Numbered from the stretch's first letter, positions 18,597-28,276 are shown. The stretch is DNA of 64,000 bases from Pseudomonas fluorescens (GCF_902497995.1 NZ_CABVII010000007.1:124001-188000); one strand, 5' to 3'. Notes: a model not told the origin generated them from the letters alone. Translations and numbers: made by a program.

Positions 18597-21500
18597 TGAC
18601 GTAGATTTCCCTTTGCCCCGAAGTAGTCGTCACGTCGGCGAAGGCAATGTTTCTGGCATTGACCGGGCGTGCATATCTGGGTAACAGGTGGTGAAGTCTA
18701 GACATTGTGTCTTGGATCCGTAAGTAAGGATCGGCAAGCCTGGGTTTGATTATTGGAGACAGAAAAAGCGTATCCAGGATTTCTGCTGTTTTTTGCCGAA
18801 AGGGTTGTGAGGCTACCCCACTGCGTGTCCAGGTAGCGGCCCCTTCCGGTAGGGAGGTGACGATCATTCGGGTCGAGTGATCGAACATTAAAGCCTCTCC
18901 CGGGCTGGTGTCCACCTTCAGCCATCGCATATTACGGGCAGGATCAGCCGCTGTGCCAAGCGGGATCGCGATGTCTTCCATGGTTCTCATGGCGCGTTCG
19001 ACGGCCTCGACTCCGTGGAGTCGGGCGGTGTTGTTTGCATTCAGCGAGCCGGTATATACCCGTGATAGTTCCCCGCCGAGCATGTCGTCGGCCATCTCGG
19101 CCGGCGTCAGGCGTTTGAATTTCAGTGGTTCGCTCAGACTGTTGCCCTTGGGTACTGTCGCGAGATAGTACTTGTCGGTGTTGACCCGGGTAAAAACGTG
19201 GATAGCCGTATCATCGATGGCGGGAACCACAACGGCCGCGACCCGTTGAATGTCGGTGGCCTGCTCATAGGTTCCAGGAATGTTAATGCGAGCGTAAATA
19301 CCCTTTCGAAACTCTATGGTGGCGGTAATTGTCCTGCGGGGCACCAGATAGTTTTGGCTGAAACCCAAGGTTCTCAGATCGTCATGAACGCGGCGAGGTA
19401 CATTGTTCGTAATTCGGTAGAGCCCGCCATCGCGTGTGAGGTACTGATTCTGGTGCCATGTTTGAGGTGTAGAGAGCTGGTCGCCAAACCACAGTGCATA
19501 ACCCTTGGTTTCGTCGATTGAGCCGATCGAGGGGGTCGGAGCGGGAGTTGTACTGACAAAACTATTGATGCAGACAGTTTCGGCTATCACTCGCGTCAGA
19601 CGGCACGGGACCAGTTTCAGTGCTTCGCTGTCATCGATCAGGCTGACTCGGCGCAAGATGTTGCCATCCAACCGGTAGGCGACGTCATCGAGATACATCG
19701 TGGTCCGGCCATCGACTTCAGGCATTTCTCGAACGCGTGTATTTTCCGGGATGTTGCACAGCACGCTATCGCTGTTTTTGCCAACGGTTGGATACAACGA
19801 TGGCCCGATGGATAATTCGCTTTCAGACACTTTCAATCTGCGCCCGTAGGGTTTGCCGGATAGGGGATCGATCAAATAATGGGCTGACCTGGTGGGTGAT
19901 CCGACATTGCGTACAGGGACGTCTGGAAGTCCTCGCAAAGTCGCCAGTCGGTCACTATTTGTGAGGGGCGTCCAGCGACCCGGATCAATTTGAGGCAAAC
20001 CTGAGATGACGCTGTATCTACCAGCTCTGCCAGCGGCGTTCTGAATGCTCTTATATGCAGGCCTGAGCAGAGATTTAAAACCTGTATATAATCCCCGCAA
20101 TGCCCCCCTCAAGAGTCGCAGGCCGAGTGTCGGAAGACCATAGAACGGGATTGTGTTCTGTACGAGTGAAATGGATAGCTTTGTCACAAGCATGCGGAAC
20201 TCCGGAAGTGCAGCGCGTATACCGGATCGGACTGTTGTGGAGGCCAGCTTCATGGAGCCTGAGGTAAATTTTCCCACAGGGAATGCAAAGGAGGCTACAT
20301 CGAAAAACAATCCATAAAAACCCCAAAGTTGTTTGTTGGGGTCGTTGGAAAGCAGATCGCTGATACTTCCAAAAAACGGAATAAAATCTTTGATACGCTG
20401 AGTAAAATAAGGACGGTTTTTAACTTTTTCTATCTCGGTTGTACCTCTGGCCACGGCGTAAAATTGTTTTTCGTCATAATAGAAAAAATGATGGGCAATA
20501 TAATCAGCGAGCTTCAAGGCTTGAGAAAAGCCCGAGACTCCAGACGAGGAATACTCGCTGTCTGGGCTTGGTGATGGGGCCGAGAACGTTTCTCCAAACT
20601 GATCAATAATGGCTGTGCATGTTGCATTTTTTTTTGGGGGGGTACCGGTCTCATGAGCGTCCCAATCAAATGGAACACTTTTTCCCCGTACGACTGGTAC
20701 ATCGGGAACGAAAGACCCCTCGATCTGTTCTTTTTCTTCTTTTCCACCGAGCATGGATGCTGAAACGTCTGTACGTTCTCGAATGATTCCGGCTTTCGGT
20801 AAACATTCATAATAGGAAATCTTTGTTTTATAGTCGACCTGAAGAATGAATCCCATTCGGAGTCGAAGTGGGAGTGTGATTTCTGCCGTCTCGTTAGCTT
20901 TGCCTATCTCGTCGGTAGGTTTTCTCAAGGTGAACATCTTGATCTCTCCTTTTTCGATGGCTTGTCGATCATCGTAGGGGAGTGAAAAAAACTGACTTTT
21001 CAGTAGTGTCTGATAGGCGCTTTTCGTGAGTGTCAGGTAATTATTAAATTCCGATTCAAATATTTTTTCAATGTCGGGTAAGGGGTTTCGCGTCAGTGTT
21101 TCAGGAAGCCAGTGGGCGGTGGTTTTTATGGTTCGGTCCGCGTTAAAACTAATTCGGTGTTTGCTTCTGCTTACTCCGTCACTTGTGGTTATGAACCAGG
21201 TTTTATTTTTTGTCCATTTCCACGACATGTAAACATCTTTAAATGAGTAGACTTTGTCTGCTAAAGGACGAGTTGGGCGCCCTCCACCAATTGGTCCGAA
21301 ATCCTCTATCAGTTTTCGTCCATCCGAAGTGAACGCGGAACTGGTGTTTATATTGCCAGAAACTGTCCGCGTTTCTCCAAATATAGTGGCAGAGGAGATA
21401 GGGTGTTCGCCCCCGAAATAGGCTTTCATTTCTCGTTCGGTGATGGCCGATCTTTCCGGATGCATGACATCCAATTGAATGATGGCTTTTCTCAATGCAT

Positions 21501-22980
21501 CCGTGTGCTCGTCGAGCGCTTTGACGGATCGTTCTATTTCTTCCTGTGAGTAATCCGAATCGGCTCTCTCGAAGATGACGTCATTGGTGATGGCCCATTC
21601 CAAAGTCGGGGGAATTCTCGCCAGCGCGATAAGCTCCAGCTCTTCCGCAGTGGCTTGCATAGACCGCTGAAGCGGTAAATCGACCAATTGCTGAAAGGTC
21701 ATCCGCTGGAGCAGGTCAGGTTCCATGGCTTCGGCGATCAATACACCATGGACGAAGTTTACCCAGACAACGGAACTGCTGTACGGCAGATCGGCGGGTG
21801 TGTCAGAAATCTGGAACTCCCTGGGGAACTCGGATTGGAACAACCGGGCGAGCAAGCGCGCCTCGGTCATGGAAGAGGCTCGTTTGGAGTCGAATAGATG
21901 CCGTTCGAACTCGGCCCAAATACGTGGGTAACTTTTTCCCCAATTTGAACGCTTGTGCCAAGGGTAACCGGCGATATCTTCCGGGCTGTCATTGCTTGAC
22001 ATATTTGTCCATAAACGAATGGCTTTACTGATCAGTTTGATCCGAACCTCCGCAGAGGCATCCTCGTCCGGCTGGCCGCCGTACCAATTTAAGCCTTCCA
22101 GTAATGCATTTCCCAATCGCTCGGACTCGGGAGAACGCAAGATGTCCTCGAGAACGACGGTTGGCGTTGTCCGGACTTTATCGGCAGTCGCTCTGGGGGA
22201 TGTGTTTTTTTCGAGGTGGTGGAACAGCGAACTTTCTGTTTTGGGAAGAAATTGTTTAACGATGTCCGTGATCTTACTATTGGTAAGTTGGGATGTCAGG
22301 TTGTCCATTGTAAACGTTGGTTTGACTCGCTGTATTGCTTTTAGCGTTTTTTTGTCGTGCTGGTTGGGCGTACGAGGGCAAGCGTCGATATCGACACCGA
22401 TGCCTAGCTGAAGCGAGTGGCGGGCGCGTTTTTCTTCCAGATTATGGATCGTGGCGCGATGTTCGGTGGTGTCCTTTGGATTCCAGGGAAGAATGCCATA
22501 ATAGTTAATCATCTGCACTAGCTTGATCGCACCATCGCTGCGAATGACGCCGCCCAGTTTGACCGCAGCAAGGTTAATGGCCGGCATAAGGTCAATCAAC
22601 TCCTGCTTGGTCGGCAGGCCCAATATCACCGTTCGCGTACCATCTTCCGAGGTGGCCTCGTACTTGACCTTGTTACCGTCGACCGTTAGCACCAACGTAT
22701 CGGGATTGGCACCTGATTGCTGACAATGTGCTCGATATTCCGGATTTTTTACAAGCGGTTCCAATAGTTTTTGGCCCGGGGCACCGAGGCCCGCGAGTGG
22801 AGAATAGGCGTGGGGAACTATGCGAATGCTTTGCAGAACCGCTAACGAGATGTTGGGAGTATCTAAGTGGGTAATCATTGTGCCATAGTCGAACAGCGTG
22901 CCTTGGTGTTCCATTGCGGCAGAGAGTGTTGAAGCAGCTGTTATTGAGTGCTCACTCAATTCTGATGTTGTTAGATCCAT
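18520..22980 (-). CDS. Large polymorphic toxin, body (dermonecrotic-toxin-like)
   Basis: 1486 residues in this frame, ending early where the deaminase domain shifts out of frame. There is no Sec signal peptide. The N-terminal two thirds (about 1-850) is mixed alpha/beta with no family I can name with certainty. Around residues 855-985 lies a long hydrophobic and amphipathic stretch (IPFFGSISDLLS, LWGFYGLFFDVASFAFPVG, IPFYGLPTLGLRLLRG) of the kind found in toxin translocation or pore segments. The rest (about 1000-1450) is beta-rich. The layout resembles giant Pseudomonas toxins annotated as dermonecrotic or DUF6543. The DNA is clearly AT-richer than its flanks. No secretion partner, chaperone or immunity gene is adjacent. 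Confidence 0.7.
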   Translation of the reverse strand: MDLTTSELSEHSITAASTLSAAMEHQGTLFDYGTMITHLDTPNISLAVLQSIRIVPHAYSPLAGLGAPGQKLLEPLVKNPEYRAHCQQSGANPDTLVLTVDGNKVKYEATSEDGTRTVILGLPTKQELIDLMPAINLAAVKLGGVIRSDGAIKLVQMINYYGILPWNPKDTTEHRATIHNLEEKRARHSLQLGIGVDIDACPRTPNQHDKKTLKAIQRVKPTFTMDNLTSQLTNSKITDIVKQFLPKTESSLFHHLEKNTSPRATADKVRTTPTVVLEDILRSPESERLGNALLEGLNWYGGQPDEDASAEVRIKLISKAIRLWTNMSSNDSPEDIAGYPWHKRSNWGKSYPRIWAEFERHLFDSKRASSMTEARLLARLFQSEFPREFQISDTPADLPYSSSVVWVNFVHGVLIAEAMEPDLLQRMTFQQLVDLPLQRSMQATAEELELIALARIPPTLEWAITNDVIFERADSDYSQEEIERSVKALDEHTDALRKAIIQLDVMHPERSAITEREMKAYFGGEHPISSATIFGETRTVSGNINTSSAFTSDGRKLIEDFGPIGGGRPTRPLADKVYSFKDVYMSWKWTKNKTWFITTSDGVSRSKHRISFNADRTIKTTAHWLPETLTRNPLPDIEKIFESEFNNYLTLTKSAYQTLLKSQFFSLPYDDRQAIEKGEIKMFTLRKPTDEIGKANETAEITLPLRLRMGFILQVDYKTKISYYECLPKAGIIRERTDVSASMLGGKEEKEQIEGSFVPDVPVVRGKSVPFDWDAHETGTPPKKNATCTAIIDQFGETFSAPSPSPDSEYSSSGVSGFSQALKLADYIAHHFFYYDEKQFYAVARGTTEIEKVKNRPYFTQRIKDFIPFFGSISDLLSNDPNKQLWGFYGLFFDVASFAFPVGKFTSGSMKLASTTVRSGIRAALPEFRMLVTKLSISLVQNTIPFYGLPTLGLRLLRGALRGLYTGFKSLLRPAYKSIQNAAGRAGRYSVISGLPQIDPGRWTPLTNSDRLATLRGLPDVPVRNVGSPTRSAHYLIDPLSGKPYGRRLKVSESELSIGPSLYPTVGKNSDSVLCNIPENTRVREMPEVDGRTTMYLDDVAYRLDGNILRRVSLIDDSEALKLVPCRLTRVIAETVCINSFVSTTPAPTPSIGSIDETKGYALWFGDQLSTPQTWHQNQYLTRDGGLYRITNNVPRRVHDDLRTLGFSQNYLVPRRTITATIEFRKGIYARINIPGTYEQATDIQRVAAVVVPAIDDTAIHVFTRVNTDKYYLATVPKGNSLSEPLKFKRLTPAEMADDMLGGELSRVYTGSLNANNTARLHGVEAVERAMRTMEDIAIPLGTAADPARNMRWLKVDTSPGEALMFDHSTRMIVTSLPEGAATWTRSGVASQPFRQKTAEILDTLFLSPIIKPRLADPYLRIQDTMSRLHHLLPRYARPVNARNIAFADVTTTSGQREIYVSVSGAQGSTLFAVVSELGCQSGTAG

Positions 22981-23356
22981 TTTAGTGATCTCTCGCTTGG
23001 TTTATTTGTGAGGGTTGCGCATGCGACAAAGAGCTAGGTGGGTTTTTATAGTGGGGCGCGTAAAGAGTTGTACCAGCAGGAAAATAAAAAATGCAGTAGA
23101 TATATATATTGTGAAGTCGAGTGCGGGGCATGGGCGTGGTGGTTTAAGGGTCGTTGCTCGGAGGTATTACTACGCGTCCCTTTGCCTGTTCGGGTTATGC
23201 CTTCTGGAACGCGTATAAACTGTGCGAGTCGGCCGGGGCGTGCGTGGGGAATCCGGAAATTGTGGCTATGGCTTGCCGGGAGAGTGAACGCCCCCTAGTC
23301 TAGCTGTAGCGATTTCGTCCGGACGACGAACGGGCAGTGCGAATGCAAGGGACCTC
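22981..23356. other. AT-rich spacer upstream of the toxin gene
   Basis: 376 bases between the divergent toxin and GGDEF/EAL genes. No convincing gene: short frames here lack ribosome sites and coding character. The half next to the toxin shares its low GC; GC rises toward the GGDEF gene. Promoters for both genes should lie here but no clear sigma-70 pair was assigned. Confidence 0.6.
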
Positions 23357-25819
23357 ATGAATCAATCTCGGACTCTCGGAACGCCACGGCTGCTGGGCAT
23401 CGTCTGGCCGTTTATCGCCGTCGTGCTGTTTCAGGCGCTGTTGGGAGGCGTCAGTCTGTACACGCTTTCCGCGGTTCGCGGCTACGTTGCCGGTGAAAGC
23501 CTGTGGTCCAAGGGCCAAAAAGACGCCATCTATTACCTCAACCTCTACGCCGACAGTCGTGACGAAACGATTTTTCGCAAATACCAGGACGCCATTGCCG
23601 TGCCTGAGGGTGGGCACGAGTTGCGTCTGGCGCTGGATCGTCAGCCACCGAACATCGAAGCGGCGCGATTGGCGATTCTCAAGGGTGGCAATCACCCGGA
23701 TGACGTTTCCAGTGTGATCTGGCTGTACCTCAACTTCCGGCACTTCAGCTACCTGGAAAAAGCCATCGACCTCTGGAGGGACGGTGACGCCTATCTGGTG
23801 CGCCTCGATGACGTTGCGCAGCAGATGCACCGGCGCATCGCCGCCAGTCAAGCCACAGAGGCTGACATCAAACACTGGAAGGCGCAGATATTCGCCATCA
23901 ATGACGGCGTGACGCCGGCGGCGAAGGCGTTCAGTGATGCCTTGGGCGAAGGTTCGCGGGTGATACTGCGGCTGTTGCTGGTGATCAATCTTGCCACTGC
24001 CCTGGGCTTGATTGTCTTGGCGCTGATGCGCACCCACAAGTTGCTCAAGCAGCGCCATGCGTTCGCCGACGCTCTGCAACTGGAGAAAGACCGGGCGCAG
24101 ATCACGCTGCAATCGATTGGCGATGGCGTAATTACCACGGATGTAGAAGGCGCGATCGCCTACATGAACCCGGCCGCCGAGGCGTTGACGCACTGGAAGG
24201 CGGAACAGGCGACAGGGTTGCCGCTGGCAGCGCTGTTCAATCTGCTCGATGAGAACGCTGAGGCTGACGATTTTACCTTGATCGAGCACATTTTGAGCGG
24301 ACAGCTCAGCGGTGGCAGGGAACAGTCCAAATTGATTCAACGTCTGGACGGCAGTACGGTGTCGGTCACGCTGGTCGGTGCGCCGATCCGCAATGCCGGC
24401 AAGGTCAGTGGCACCGTGCTGGTACTGCACGACATGACCCAGGAGCGGCAATACATTGCCAATCTGACCTGGCAGGCGACCCACGACGCGCTGACCGGGT
24501 TGGTCAACCGCCGCGAGTTCGAGTATCGCCTGGAGCAGGCGCTGCACTATCTGACGCGGCATTCGGGACGTCATGCGCTGATGTTCCTTGACCTGGATCA
24601 GTTCAAACTGGTCAACGATACCTGCGGTCACGCGGCCGGTGACGAGTTGCTGCGGCATATCTGTGCGTTGTTGCAATCCAGCCTGCGCGAGGGCGATACC
24701 CTGGCTCGATTGGGTGGTGACGAGTTTGGCATCCTCCTGGAAAACTGTGCCCCGCAAGCCGCGGAGAAAATTGCCGAGGTGTTGCGCCAGACCGTACAGA
24801 ACCTGCATTTCGTCTGGAAAGGCCGACCCTTCATGACCACGGTGAGTATCGGCCTGGTGCATGTCACGCAGAGCCCGAGCACCCTCGAAACGTCGCTGCG
24901 CGCTGCGGATATGGCCTGCTACATGGCCAAGGAAAAGGGGCGCAACCGGGTTCAGGTCTATCATGCCGACGATTCGGAGCTGTCCCTGCGCTTTGGCGAG
25001 ATGGCCTGGGTGCAACGTTTGCACATGGCGCTGGAAGACAATCGTTTCTGTTTATACGCCCAGGAAATCGCCCCCCTTGGCCATGCCGATCACGACGGCG
25101 GGCATATCGAAATCCTGTTGCGCCTGCATGACGAAGCCGGGCGGATGATTTTGCCCGACAGTTTTATTCCGGCCGCCGAACGTTACGGACTGATGACGTC
25201 CCTTGATCGTTGGGTCGTGGAGAACGTGTTCAAGATCATTGCCCAATGCATGGCCGAGAAGCGCAACTGCCCGCCGTTGGCCATGTGTGCGATAAATCTG
25301 TCAGGCACAACTATTGGAGATGAGGCGTTCCTGGACTTCCTGCGTGAACAATTTGTTGCATATGCGATTCCGCCTGAAATGATTTGTTTTGAAATCACAG
25401 AGACGAGCGCGATTTCAAATCTGTCGAGTGCAATAAAATTTATCAATGAACTCAAAGGGTTAGGTTGCCATTTTTCGCTGGACGATTTTTGCGCCGGAAT
25501 GTCCTCATTCGCATATTTGAAACATTTGCCTGTAGACTTCCTGAAGATCGACGGGAGTTTCGTAAAGGATATGCTGGACGACCCGATTAACCGCGCCATG
25601 GTCGAAGTGATCAATCACATCGGGCATGTCATGGGTAAGCGCACGATTGCAGAGTTTGTCGAGACACCCCAGATCGAGCAGGCATTGTTGGAGATCGGGG
25701 TGGATTACGCTCAAGGGTATGTGATTGAACGCCCGCATCCGTTTACCTGCGATAGTCTGCAAAGTCGTCCTGCGCGGCCTCGGCCCTTGTTGTTCAAGGC
25801 GCCGGGCACGTTCCGCTGA
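23357..25819 (+). CDS. Membrane GGDEF-EAL cyclic-di-GMP enzyme with PAS domain
   Basis: 820 residues. Transmembrane helices near residues 14-36 and 213-235 enclose a periplasmic sensor domain of about 175 residues. A PAS domain follows (about 250-365), then a GGDEF domain with an intact LGGDEFGIL near 453, then an EAL domain. The EAL signature reads EILLRL near 584, a variant seen in active enzymes as EVL; metal and catalytic residues such as DDFCAGMSSF (near 708) and LKIDGSF are intact. The protein could both make and degrade c-di-GMP; I expect phosphodiesterase activity to matter. A stretch of the EAL region (25310-25550) is AT-richer than the rest of the gene. Confidence 0.9.
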   Translation: MNQSRTLGTPRLLGIVWPFIAVVLFQALLGGVSLYTLSAVRGYVAGESLWSKGQKDAIYYLNLYADSRDETIFRKYQDAIAVPEGGHELRLALDRQPPNIEAARLAILKGGNHPDDVSSVIWLYLNFRHFSYLEKAIDLWRDGDAYLVRLDDVAQQMHRRIAASQATEADIKHWKAQIFAINDGVTPAAKAFSDALGEGSRVILRLLLVINLATALGLIVLALMRTHKLLKQRHAFADALQLEKDRAQITLQSIGDGVITTDVEGAIAYMNPAAEALTHWKAEQATGLPLAALFNLLDENAEADDFTLIEHILSGQLSGGREQSKLIQRLDGSTVSVTLVGAPIRNAGKVSGTVLVLHDMTQERQYIANLTWQATHDALTGLVNRREFEYRLEQALHYLTRHSGRHALMFLDLDQFKLVNDTCGHAAGDELLRHICALLQSSLREGDTLARLGGDEFGILLENCAPQAAEKIAEVLRQTVQNLHFVWKGRPFMTTVSIGLVHVTQSPSTLETSLRAADMACYMAKEKGRNRVQVYHADDSELSLRFGEMAWVQRLHMALEDNRFCLYAQEIAPLGHADHDGGHIEILLRLHDEAGRMILPDSFIPAAERYGLMTSLDRWVVENVFKIIAQCMAEKRNCPPLAMCAINLSGTTIGDEAFLDFLREQFVAYAIPPEMICFEITETSAISNLSSAIKFINELKGLGCHFSLDDFCAGMSSFAYLKHLPVDFLKIDGSFVKDMLDDPINRAMVEVINHIGHVMGKRTIAEFVETPQIEQALLEIGVDYAQGYVIERPHPFTCDSLQSRPARPRPLLFKAPGTFR

Positions 25820-25864
25820 AATCTCCCGCTGGTCCTTACAATCACAATCAAAAGGAGCTCGACA

Positions 25865-26659
25865 GTGATCGACACATTCAACAGAACCGGACCACTCATG
25901 GAAGCTGCAAGTTATCCCGCCTGGGCTCAGCGCCTGATCCAGGATTGCAGCGAGAGCAAGCGCCGGGTTGTCGAACACGAACTGTACCAGCGTCTGCGTG
26001 ATAACAAACTCAGTGCAAAGACCATGCGCCACTACCTGATAGGTGGCTGGCCGGTGGTTGAACAGTTCGCTTTATACATGGCACAAAACCTGACCAAGAC
26101 GCGCTTTGCCCGCCATCCAGGCGAAGACATGGCACGTCGCTGGCTGATGCGCAATATTCGCGTGGAACTCAATCACGCCGATTACTGGGTGCACTGGAGC
26201 CGTGCGCACGGTGTCAGCCTGGAAGATCTGCAAGCGCAACAGGTTGCCCCGGAACTGCATGCGTTGAGCCACTGGTGTTGGCACACCAGTTCGGCGGATT
26301 CGCTGATCGTTGCCATTGCGGCCACCAACTACGCCATCGAAGGCGCGACCGGGGAGTGGTCGGCGCTGGTATGTTCCAGTGGCGTCTACGCGGCATCGTT
26401 CCCCGAGGAAGATCGCAAGCGGGCCATGAAGTGGCTGAAGATGCATGCCCAGTATGACGATGCCCATCCGTGGGAAGCGCTGGAAATCATCTGCACGCTG
26501 GCGGGCATGAACCCGAGCAAGTCCCTGCAAGTGGAGTTGCGCCAGGCCGTCTGCAAGAGCTACGACTACATGTTCCTGTTTCTGGAGCGCTGTATGCAGC
26601 TTGAGCATGAGCAGAAGGCCCCGGTGATGCGTGAGCGAATGGCGCTGGCCGAAAGCTGA
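25865..26659 (+). CDS. TenA/heme-oxygenase-like protein (possible di-iron oxidase)
   Basis: 264 residues from a GTG with AAGGAG seven bases upstream; a Met 13 codons in is the alternative. All-helical sequence with the TenA/PqqC/CADD pattern. Candidate metal ligands can be seen: PVVEQF near residue 66, VELNHADYW near 103, YAIEGATGEWS near 160 and YDDAHPWEALE near 200, the Glu/His/Asp spacing of heme-oxygenase-like di-iron oxidases rather than of classical thiaminase TenA. Often annotated 'TenA family transcriptional regulator', but no DNA-binding domain is visible. The substrate is unknown. It is monocistronic and ends at a strong terminator. Confidence 0.8.
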   Translation: MIDTFNRTGPLMEAASYPAWAQRLIQDCSESKRRVVEHELYQRLRDNKLSAKTMRHYLIGGWPVVEQFALYMAQNLTKTRFARHPGEDMARRWLMRNIRVELNHADYWVHWSRAHGVSLEDLQAQQVAPELHALSHWCWHTSSADSLIVAIAATNYAIEGATGEWSALVCSSGVYAASFPEEDRKRAMKWLKMHAQYDDAHPWEALEIICTLAGMNPSKSLQVELRQAVCKSYDYMFLFLERCMQLEHEQKAPVMRERMALAES

Positions 26660-26678
26660 TCCGTTACTCACCGTACTG

Positions 26679-26724
26679 AAAAAGCCCGCTCCCCCTGTCC
26701 GTCGGCAGGGAGGCGGGCTTTTCA
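26679..26724. terminator. Bidirectional terminator between tenA-like gene and gdx
   Basis: AAAAAGCCCGC...GCGGGCTTTT stem with an inner CCCTGTC/GGCAGGG part and A/T runs on both sides. It serves the two convergent genes. Confidence 0.88.
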
Positions 26725-26741
26725 GTTACTGCTGCGAATAG

Positions 26742-27056
26742 CTAGGCACTGACTTTCAGTCCAACCAGACCGGCAATGATCAGCGCCACACTGGCCAGTC
26801 GAAACAGCGCCATGGATTCGCCAAACAGAATGATCCCGGCGATCACTGTCCCGACTGCCCCCACACCCGTCCAGATCGCATAGGCGGTGCCCAGCGGCAA
26901 TTCCTTCATGGCAAGACCCAGCAAGCCAAGGCTGATGGCCATGGCGGCAACGGTCAAGGCGGTGGGGAGAGGGCGGCTGAATCCGTCGGTGTACTTCAGG
27001 CCTACGGCCCAGCCGACTTCGAAGAGGCCGGCAAAAAACAGAATGATCCAGGACAT
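26742..27056 (-). CDS. sugE: Guanidinium exporter Gdx (SugE-type SMR protein)
   Basis: 104 residues with four transmembrane helices, the small multidrug resistance layout. Glu13 ([12 protein letters not shown]) is the essential proton and substrate site, and the [10 protein letters not shown] segment is typical of the SugE/Gdx subtype rather than EmrE. Dual-topology dimers of this subtype export guanidinium in exchange for protons. The assignment is strongly supported by the guanidine-II riboswitch in its leader. TGGAGGT lies just before the ATG. Confidence 0.94.
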   Translation of the reverse strand: MSWIILFFAGLFEVGWAVGLKYTDGFSRPLPTALTVAAMAISLGLLGLAMKELPLGTAYAIWTGVGAVGTVIAGIILFGESMALFRLASVALIIAGLVGLKVSA

Positions 27057-27077
27057 GAGAGACCTCCATCGATTGAC

Positions 27078-27128
27078 GGGGTCGTCCCCAGATTAATGAC
27101 TCGATCGAGCCGCGAGGTCGTCCTCGCG
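27078..27128 (-). promoter_or_regulatory. Guanidine-II (mini-ykkC) riboswitch
   Basis: In the gdx leader, read on the minus strand, two GC-rich hairpins carry identical ACGA tetraloops: CGCGAGG-ACGA-CCTCGCG (27128-27111) and GGGG-ACGA-CCCC (27089-27078), joined by about 21 bases. Paired ACGR-loop hairpins define the mini-ykkC class, in which guanidinium binds between the two loops. The second hairpin ends about 9 bases before the GGAGG of gdx, so ligand binding would most plausibly change access to the ribosome site. Gene and riboswitch identify each other. Confidence 0.93.
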
Positions 27129-27232
27129 TTGCGCGGAATAGTGCCCAATATTAACCAGGGGATCAAGTTCATGGATCAGTCAGTGGCCTCTTTGGCCGCT
27201 GTCGCCCTGTCTGCTTTCTCACCACAAAACCA

Positions 27233-27340
27233 TTGTGGGAGCGAGCTTGCTCGCGATGGCGGAGTGTCAGTCGACATAGTTGCTGACTGTTACAACGCTA
27301 TCGTCGGAACGCCGCCCGGAGCAAGCTCGCTCCCACAGTG
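27233..27340. repeat. Inverted REP pair
   Basis: GTGGGAGCGAGCTTGCTCGC on the left and GGAGCAAGCTCGCTCCCAC on the right, lying between the gdx leader and the end of rdgC. Confidence 0.88.
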
Positions 27341-27355
27341 GGTGATCACCAGGCT

Positions 27356-28276
27356 TTAGATCCCCTGCGGAGTTTCTTCCCCGCCCAGCGCCTCAACCAG
27401 CGCCGGCAGGAAGTCGCCGAAGGTCAGCATCATCAGGGTGAAGCTGGCATCCAGTTGGCCCAGGGCTTCTTCGCCACCATCCTGTTCAGCCTGGTCTTGC
27501 AGCAGGTCTTCGAATTTCAGGCGCTTGACCACCATCTTGTCGTCGAGGACGAACGACAGCTTGTCTTGCCAGGCCAGCGACAATTGAGTCACCACTTTGC
27601 CGGTGCTCAGGTGCAGCTGGATTTCTTCACTGGTCAGGTCCTGGCGCTTGCAACGCACGATGCCACCGTCTTCATGGGTGTCACGCAGTTCACACTCGTC
27701 CAGCACGAAGAAGTCGTCCGCGGCTTTCTGGGTGGTGACCCACTCCGTCATGGTCGCCGTCGGGGACATCTTCACGGTCAATGGACGCACCGGCAGCGTA
27801 CCGATCACTTCACGCAGGGTGGACAGCAGGTCTTCGGCACGTTTCGGGCTGGCCGAGTTGACCAGGATCAGGCCCTGTTTCGGCGCGATGGCGGCGAAGG
27901 TCGACGAGCGACGGATAAAGGCGCGGGGCAGGAAGGCCTGGATGATTTCATCCTTGATCTGGTCACGTTCCTTTTTGTAGACCTTGCGCATTTGCTCGGC
28001 TTCGATCTCTTCGACCTTTTCCTTCACTGCGTCGCGCACGACGCTGCCCGGCAGAATGCGTTCTTCCTTGCGGGCGCTGATCAGCAGGAAGTCACCGCTG
28101 ACGTGTACCAGCGGCGCATCTTCGCCCTTGCCGAACGGCGCGACAAAACCGTAGGTGGTCAACTCCTGACTTGCACATGGACGCGCCAGTTTGGTGGCCA
28201 GTGCAGTTTCCAACGCCTCGGCATCAACAGGCAGATCTTGGGTCAGGCGATAGAGAAGCAGGTTTTTGAACCACAT
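27356..28276 (-). CDS. rdgC: Recombination-associated protein RdgC
   Basis: 306 residues, standard length. Family sequence is evident from the start ([16 protein letters not shown], then [19 protein letters not shown]) to the [21 protein letters not shown] segment. RdgC forms a ring dimer around duplex DNA and limits RecA access, affecting replication restart and recombination. The gene is monocistronic on the minus strand. Confidence 0.95.
   Translation of the reverse strand: MWFKNLLLYRLTQDLPVDAEALETALATKLARPCASQELTTYGFVAPFGKGEDAPLVHVSGDFLLISARKEERILPGSVVRDAVKEKVEEIEAEQMRKVYKKERDQIKDEIIQAFLPRAFIRRSSTFAAIAPKQGLILVNSASPKRAEDLLSTLREVIGTLPVRPLTVKMSPTATMTEWVTTQKAADDFFVLDECELRDTHEDGGIVRCKRQDLTSEEIQLHLSTGKVVTQLSLAWQDKLSFVLDDKMVVKRLKFEDLLQDQAEQDGGEEALGQLDASFTLMMLTFGDFLPALVEALGGEETPQGI

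Noticed and set aside
23015..23298. Small overlapping frames between the toxin and GGDEF/EAL genes
   Set aside because: No ribosome sites, no recognisable protein features and AT-rich non-coding composition.
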